A DNA stretch of 64,000 nt from an uncultured Eisenbergiella sp. (GTDB taxonomy: Bacteria > Bacillota > Clostridia > Lachnospirales > Lachnospiraceae). The position numbers and the translations under genes were made by a program. Of this stretch, positions 59,792 to 64,000 are shown piece after piece (positions within the stretch are counted from its first letter, which is position 1; each line of letters begins with the position of its first letter). The DNA lies in NCBI GenBank assembly GCA_947627215.1, contig CANQVD010000003.1, forward strand, positions 1 to 64,000, read 5' to 3'. The notes under the pieces are model-generated. The model was given only the letters and a program-made list of their open reading frames with translations. It was not told where the DNA came from and ran no database searches.

Positions 59792-62212
59792 TTAGATTGG
59801 CGCGAACCAGCCGCTGTACAGGGCCAGACAGGACCAGAACAGGGACAGCCTCCTGTCCACGAATGGTGTCTGCACCGCCCTCTCCAGCGCCTGCTTCTCC
59901 CCCAGGAAGTCCACGTGCTGCTTGCCCCGTGAGATGGCCGTGTTGGGGAAGTTACGGAACAGGAAAGTTCTGTGAAAGCGTGTCAGGCAGGTGATGACAC
60001 AGGCTGCCTCGCTGCCCTGAGCCTTGTGAACCGTCATGGCATATGCCAGGGTGATGTTGTCCAACTGCTCGCCGGTATACTCTACCAGCAGGTCATTGAA
60101 AAACCGGACAGTCACATATGGCTCGTCATCCTTCACTCCTGCATCCTCCACGGTCCCGATGTCCCCGTTGACGACCTCCGCGCCGTTGACCGTGTTCATC
60201 ACCCTGTCCCTTGTCCGGAAGATCTGTCCGTGATGCTCCAGCTCATTCTTGCCGGGAGCCGGCGGATTGTTCTCCATCTGGAGCAGGCGGTTCATCTGGA
60301 CCGTCCCGGCATCGTGCTTGCGGTATGGGCAGAGCACAAAGACGTTGTCCCGTCCGTACTGTGCCACGCGCTGTTTATACAGGGCGCACATCTGCCGCTG
60401 GATCTCTGACAGGCCGCTCATCTCGTAGATCGTGAACTCGCTGCCGCTGATGATATTGGTCTGGCCGCTGTTGATACGCCTCGTCGCCTCATAGATCTCC
60501 GAGCCTTTTGCCTGTCGGAATACGTTGGACAGGCGCACGACAGGGACCAGCCCTGACTGGATGATGTCCCTAAGGACCGCGCCCGGGCCAACGCTTGGAA
60601 GCTGCCCTGCATCGCCCACGATCACCAGCCTGCATCCATCTCCGATCGCGCGCAGGAGCATGTAGAACAGGTAGATGTCCACCATGGACGCCTCATCCAG
60701 GATGATAGTCTTCTTGTCCATCTTCTCATCTGTGGCGCTGTCGAGCAGGTCCTGCGACTCCCCTGCCCGCAGGCCCAGGAGGGAATGGACCGTGCTGGCC
60801 GGGATGCCGCAGGATTCTGTCAGCCTGCGTGCGGCCATGCCGGTCGGCGCGATGCAGATAACCTCCCTGTCCGGTTCCGCTCTTGACAGGTAATTGGTCA
60901 CCAGCTCCTGGATGGTGGTCTTGCCCGTGCCGGGGCCGCCGGTGATGACGCAGCACATACTGGTGACGACCGTCCTGACCGCAGTTTCCTGCAGGGGATC
61001 CAGCCGGATGCCCCGGCGTGCGGCCTCGCTCTCGATATGCCGGTCGAGATCCTCGTGCGTCGGCGCTTTCTGGCTGCTGATCTGCACGAAAATCCGCGCT
61101 GCCTCCTGCTCCATCCGGAACCGCTCCGGCAGGATCAACAGGCAGCGCTCCGAGCCGTCGTACCAGGCCATCTTCCGATACACCAGCTTCTTTGCGCGGA
61201 TCATGCCGCAGGTGGCCTCCAGGATCTCCTCGTTGGTCACGTCAGGGCTGTTGAGCGCCTGTTTGACGCAGCTCCCGAACAGGTCCTTGTCCATGCACAG
61301 GCTCCCGGTGGTGTACTCGTGCTCCGTCAGGACGTACCTGGCGCACGCTTCCATCCGCTCCGGATCGTGCAGGCTGACTCCCTGCTTCCGTGCGGCTGCG
61401 TCTGCCATCGGAAAGGAGATGCCCCGCACGGCGCACAGGGTGTACGGCGACCTGCGGATGTCCTCCACCGAGATCCCCGCGCGGTACACCTTCGCCCCCA
61501 GGGAGGGCGGGATATTGAAGGGCATCAGATACCGGATGACGGCCTGTGCGCCCTTCTTTTCCGTGTAGGACTTCACGATGCCCTCCAGCTTCCGCTTGGT
61601 GATCCCCTTTACGGCCAGCAGCTTATCCGGCTCCTGCTCCAGCACCTCCAGGGATTTCTCCCCGAACTGGTCATAGATCCGGGCGGCGGTCTTCTCGCCG
61701 ATCCCCTTGATGATGCCCGAGGACAGGTATGCCACGATCCCGCTGCGGCTGGTATCGACCTTCTCTTCAAAGGAGGAGGCGTCGAACTGCAGGCCGTATT
61801 TCGGGTCTTTGACGTACCTGCCGTGCATGATGTAGGTGATCCCCTTCGCCGACGGCAGATAATATCCCTTCACGGTCACGCGGCGGCCGTCCGTGAGCAG
61901 GTACGAGTAGACACAGTAGCCGCTGCGCTCGTTGTAAAATAGGGAGAACGAGAACCGGACCTCCAGTTGCCCGTCCGTTGGCACCGCAGGTTTTTTAGCT
62001 GGCAAAACAGCCGGCTTCCCAGCGCCCTGCAGGAACGGCTGACCGGCTGCCTTCGCGCTCTCCATCTGTCCGAAGTACACAGCAGCGCCTTCCGCGCCCT
62101 CCACGCGGCGGAAGACTGCTCTATGGCCCTCCACCTGCCGTCTGCACTCGTCCCAGGACGCATATGTAGTTTTCCTGACAGTGCCGTCTACGGCATACAC
62201 AGCGTACACCAC
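59792..62212 (-). CDS. RecD2 helicase with N-terminal RNase H1-type hybrid-binding domain
   Basis: 806 residues; GTG start at 62212 with GGAGG upstream.   Residues 1-48 (MVYAVYAVDGTVRKTTYASW DECRRQVEGH...) match the caulimovirus viroplasmin / RNase H1 hybrid-binding fold (Tyr-Ala-Val, TWxEC, QVxG, AxF, EAAxYF). Then the RecD2 N-terminal domain (GIVAYLSSGIIKGIGEKTA), Walker A GGPGTGKT near 420, DEAS (DEASMVDIYLFY) and the C-terminal TVHKAQGSE and ISRGK motifs. RecD2 is a 5'-3' helicase; the added domain would target RNA-DNA hybrids. The fusion is unusual. Confidence 0.88.
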   Translation of the reverse strand: MVYAVYAVDGTVRKTTYASWDECRRQVEGHRAVFRRVEGAEGAAVYFGQMESAKAAGQPFLQGAGKPAVLPAKKPAVPTDGQLEVRFSFSLFYNERSGYCVYSYLLTDGRRVTVKGYYLPSAKGITYIMHGRYVKDPKYGLQFDASSFEEKVDTSRSGIVAYLSSGIIKGIGEKTAARIYDQFGEKSLEVLEQEPDKLLAVKGITKRKLEGIVKSYTEKKGAQAVIRYLMPFNIPPSLGAKVYRAGISVEDIRRSPYTLCAVRGISFPMADAAARKQGVSLHDPERMEACARYVLTEHEYTTGSLCMDKDLFGSCVKQALNSPDVTNEEILEATCGMIRAKKLVYRKMAWYDGSERCLLILPERFRMEQEAARIFVQISSQKAPTHEDLDRHIESEAARRGIRLDPLQETAVRTVVTSMCCVITGGPGTGKTTIQELVTNYLSRAEPDREVICIAPTGMAARRLTESCGIPASTVHSLLGLRAGESQDLLDSATDEKMDKKTIILDEASMVDIYLFYMLLRAIGDGCRLVIVGDAGQLPSVGPGAVLRDIIQSGLVPVVRLSNVFRQAKGSEIYEATRRINSGQTNIISGSEFTIYEMSGLSEIQRQMCALYKQRVAQYGRDNVFVLCPYRKHDAGTVQMNRLLQMENNPPAPGKNELEHHGQIFRTRDRVMNTVNGAEVVNGDIGTVEDAGVKDDEPYVTVRFFNDLLVEYTGEQLDNITLAYAMTVHKAQGSEAACVITCLTRFHRTFLFRNFPNTAISRGKQHVDFLGEKQALERAVQTPFVDRRLSLFWSCLALYSGWFAPI

Positions 62213-62248
62213 ATTTCCTCCAGCGCTCCGTTCCTTTTCTTTCGGGCG

Positions 62249-62290
62249 TTATCGTTTTCTACAATAGAAACAATACCATTGTGGACACAA
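62249..62290 (-). promoter_or_regulatory. Promoter and operator (d), recD2
   Basis: TTGTGT (62290-62285), 18 bases, TATTGT (62266-62261). The operator TTATCGTTTTCTACAA (62249-62264) overlaps the start, close to operators (a)-(c). A GCGCCC-ttac-GGGCGC hairpin lies just upstream at 62304-62319. Confidence 0.55.
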
Positions 62291-62340
62291 AGGCCAAACA
62301 GCAGCGCCCTTACGGGCGCCGGTCGTTTTTTCTTTGCCTG

Positions 62341-62958
62341 TTAAGCCTTTGCTACAGCCGCGGCATCCGCAGCATCCATGATGTCCGCGAAGCCTTCCTC
62401 CCGCAGTTTCTCGTCCAGCTCCTCATAGGAGACTCCGTTGGCTGTCAGCAGCGTCCGCAGCTCCGTCAGGTACGGCAGGAACATCTCCACTGACATCTCT
62501 CCGATGTGCATCAGCGTGAACACCCCGTGCACCTTTAAGGTGAGATGGTAGTATAGCCCCTTCCGGCCCAGGATCCCGTTGTCCACTGCCAGATCCAGGT
62601 AGCGGTGGATGATATACCTCTTTTTCATCAGGTCGTCATCCGCCGGCGTGGACGTCAGGCGGAGCTTGCCTTCCCTGACCTTGGCCGTGGCACGATAGCC
62701 GTGTTCCTCACAGACGTATGTGTGGGTCTGCTCTATCCCATGGGGCTTCCCGCGCAGCACCATCGGTTTCCCGCATACGGGACAGCGCGGGGGTTTCTCC
62801 AGTTCCCTGTTGATCACCGACATGGGTCGCTGGCCCCGACGGTCGTCGTTTCCGCCGTTCGGATCCACAGAGGAGCGTTTTCTGCCTGTTCCTTTATTCT
62901 TTTGTTTTCTGTACTCCTCCAGATCCTCGTAGTCGTCGAAGCGGCGGAATTTTGTCAT
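62341..62958 (-). CDS. Zinc-finger protein
   Basis: 205 residues from MTKFRRFDDYEDLEEYRKQK (AAGGAG, 7 bases). The basic N-terminus is followed by a zinc finger (PRCPVCGKPMVLRGK, then VCEEHGYRATAK), as in small phage DUF3268-like zinc proteins, and a helical domain (120-200) with a conserved-looking YIIHRYLDLAVDNGILGRKG. An Ala-rich end follows. It is upstream of recD2. Confidence 0.65.
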   Translation of the reverse strand: MTKFRRFDDYEDLEEYRKQKNKGTGRKRSSVDPNGGNDDRRGQRPMSVINRELEKPPRCPVCGKPMVLRGKPHGIEQTHTYVCEEHGYRATAKVREGKLRLTSTPADDDLMKKRYIIHRYLDLAVDNGILGRKGLYYHLTLKVHGVFTLMHIGEMSVEMFLPYLTELRTLLTANGVSYEELDEKLREEGFADIMDAADAAAVAKA

Positions 62959-63268
62959 ATACACTCTCCTTCTTTTGCCTGAATCCTCTGTCGTTCTCTA
63001 ATATTTAGTATACCACGAAATCCCTTATTTACAAGAGGGTCTGCTGTTCGGAGTGCCTGCAGACTGACAGCGAATCCGCGTGCGCGGCCGCCCTGCCCGG
63101 CCCTCTCCTGCCCTGGATATGGATCGCGGCGGCCCGGCTCAGATGAGGAAAAGCGTTTGCGTCTCTGTCCGTTCTGTGTTAGGATTTCTTCAGAGAGAAA
63201 ACGCGCCGCCATGCGGGGCAGGAGCCTGTCCGGGAAGCGGGGACATCGCGTTTCGAGGGGAAAATGTC
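62959..63268. other. Divergent intergenic region
   Basis: 310 bases between the minus-strand zinc-finger gene and the plus-strand AP2-type gene. It must hold both promoters. I see AT-rich sequence at 62998-63035 but no convincing -35/-10 pair, and a reverse ORF here (63212-62955) is not supported. Confidence 0.4.
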
Positions 63269-64000
63269 ATGGGAAAGGTAGACCTGAAGGGAAAGATCTT
63301 TGGCGGGCTGGAAGTGGTCGGTGAGGCGGAGCCTAAGAAGATGCCGTCCGGTCAGACTGCCACGTGCTGGCAGTGCAGATGCCTGAAGTGCGGATCCGTG
63401 AGGACCTATTTCGCCACCAGCCTGAAACGGGATCTGAAAGACTGCGGCTGCAGCAGGAACAAGCCGATCGAGGTTGGAAGGACGTACGGCAATATCACGA
63501 TCCTGTCGGCTGAAGAAAAGAAGGACCGGCGCACCGCACAGTTCCGGTGCCGCTGCGAACGCTGCGGGACTGTCTTTGTGGACACCGCGCAGGGCATCTA
63601 TCTGCACCAGGACGGCGGATGCGTGGAGTGCAGGAAGGAAAGAAAGTGGGAAGCCAAGCTCTGTGACCTGAAGCAGAAATATGTGGGAAAAGAATACGGA
63701 TCGCTGGAGATCCTGGACATATCCCTGAGAAACACCCGGAAGGGCAGATACACCGTTAGAACCGCCTTTGCGCTGTGCAGATGTGTGTGCGGCACGGAAA
63801 AGGAGATACCGCTTGACAGGATCCTGGATGGCGCCGCCCTGACTTGCGGCCATGACACCCGCAAAAACCTCGGGATTGGCCACGACCTGGCGGCAAAGGC
63901 AGCGGTGGGCGGCACGAGCGTTTTGTGCATCATGCCCGGCCGAAAACTGAACAAGAACAGCTCGACCGGCAGGACCGGCGTGTGCGAGTTGAAGGATGGG
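63269..64000 (+). CDS. Cys-rich AP2-type DNA-binding protein (partial)
   Basis: Open from the ATG at 63269 (GAGGGG, 8 bases upstream) to the end of the window, 244 codons. Three repeats of a Cys-rich module: FGGLEVVGEAEPK ... CWQCRCLKCG ... CGC, then YGNITILSAEEK ... RCRCERCG ... CVEC, then YGSLEILDIS ... CRCVCG ... TCGHD. Then NKNSSTGRTGVCEL, the beginning of an AP2 domain. This layout is common in phage HNH/AP2 proteins. Its C-terminus lies outside the window. It is the only accepted gene on the plus strand. Confidence 0.85.
   Translation, partial: MGKVDLKGKIFGGLEVVGEAEPKKMPSGQTATCWQCRCLKCGSVRTYFATSLKRDLKDCGCSRNKPIEVGRTYGNITILSAEEKKDRRTAQFRCRCERCGTVFVDTAQGIYLHQDGGCVECRKERKWEAKLCDLKQKYVGKEYGSLEILDISLRNTRKGRYTVRTAFALCRCVCGTEKEIPLDRILDGAALTCGHDTRKNLGIGHDLAAKAAVGGTSVLCIMPGRKLNKNSSTGRTGVCELKDG

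Noticed and set aside
62955-63212. An 85-codon minus-strand frame upstream of the zinc-finger gene
   Set aside because: No ribosome site, low-complexity composition, and it would cover the divergent promoter region.
63179-63883. A 234-codon minus-strand frame at the right end
   Set aside because: The plus-strand frame has Cys-rich repeats and an AP2-like motif; the minus frame has neither motif nor ribosome site.

Overview
The window looks like part of a large, theta-type, iteron-controlled plasmid (or plasmid-like element) from a Bacillota host, most likely Lachnospiraceae. The reasons are: strong AAAGGAGG ribosome sites, near-consensus TTGACA-17-TATAAT promoters, a type I-C CRISPR repeat, DUF5688-type proteins, an IS1182 element and TnpB elements, together with a ParB-like protein, two putative replication initiators and an iteron array. 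No rRNA, tRNA or central-metabolism gene was seen. Apart from the last gene (63269 onward), every gene I accept lies on the minus strand, so transcription runs from right to left.

Layout by coordinate. 1-840: two tandem copies of a 32-34 residue hydrophobic peptide that resembles type I toxins; only the second has an intact promoter and ribosome site, and a plus-strand promoter faces it. 848-2709: an IS1182-type insertion sequence. 2738-13720: small accessory genes in several operons, including a ParB-like protein, two secreted CAP-domain proteins and an ASCH-like phage protein; three of the promoters are followed by a shared sequence box and an intrinsic-terminator-like hairpin, which suggests attenuation. 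13745-15973: a CRISPR array of about 30 repeats, oriented on the minus strand, with TnpB-element tails beside it and inside it. 15974-24012: lipoproteins, HTH proteins, an EVK-motif nuclease-like protein, a DUF551 protein, a Dam-type methylase and a Q/N-repeat protein. 24342-31783: a SipW-like signal peptidase, a tyrosine recombinase that lacks its catalytic C-terminus, a degenerate two-repeat CRISPR unit, and cas7-cas8c-cas5 of type I-C with no cas3, cas4, cas1 or cas2 in the window; a TnpB element has split the small first gene of this operon. 31867-35369: a RecG-like helicase operon with an acyltransferase. 35399-48526: one long operon for envelope proteins (FecR-like protein, GT-C-like membrane protein, large secreted protein, anchored proteins, two lipoproteins). 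49494-52736: the replication region, two Rep-like genes around eleven 31-bp iterons. 52797-62290: UvrD-like helicase, DUF5688 proteins, a second TnpB element, a polytopic membrane protein, and RecD2 with an RNase H1-type hybrid-binding domain fused at its N-terminus. 62341-64000: a zinc-finger protein and, on the plus strand, the start of a Cys-rich AP2-type protein cut by the window edge.

How the parts may work together. At least three operon promoters (cas, recG, surface cluster), and probably recD2, carry the same TTTATTTACA-like operator at the start site, which suggests one plasmid-encoded regulator. One CRISPR spacer matches the plasmid's own rep gene at 30 of 33 positions next to a perfect 5'-TTC motif, with two mismatches in the seed. 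I read this as a defence against related, competing plasmids. The absence of Cas3 in the window, three helicases on the same element, and a lone degenerate repeat-spacer-repeat unit just after cas7 make this CRISPR system the most interesting part of the window.
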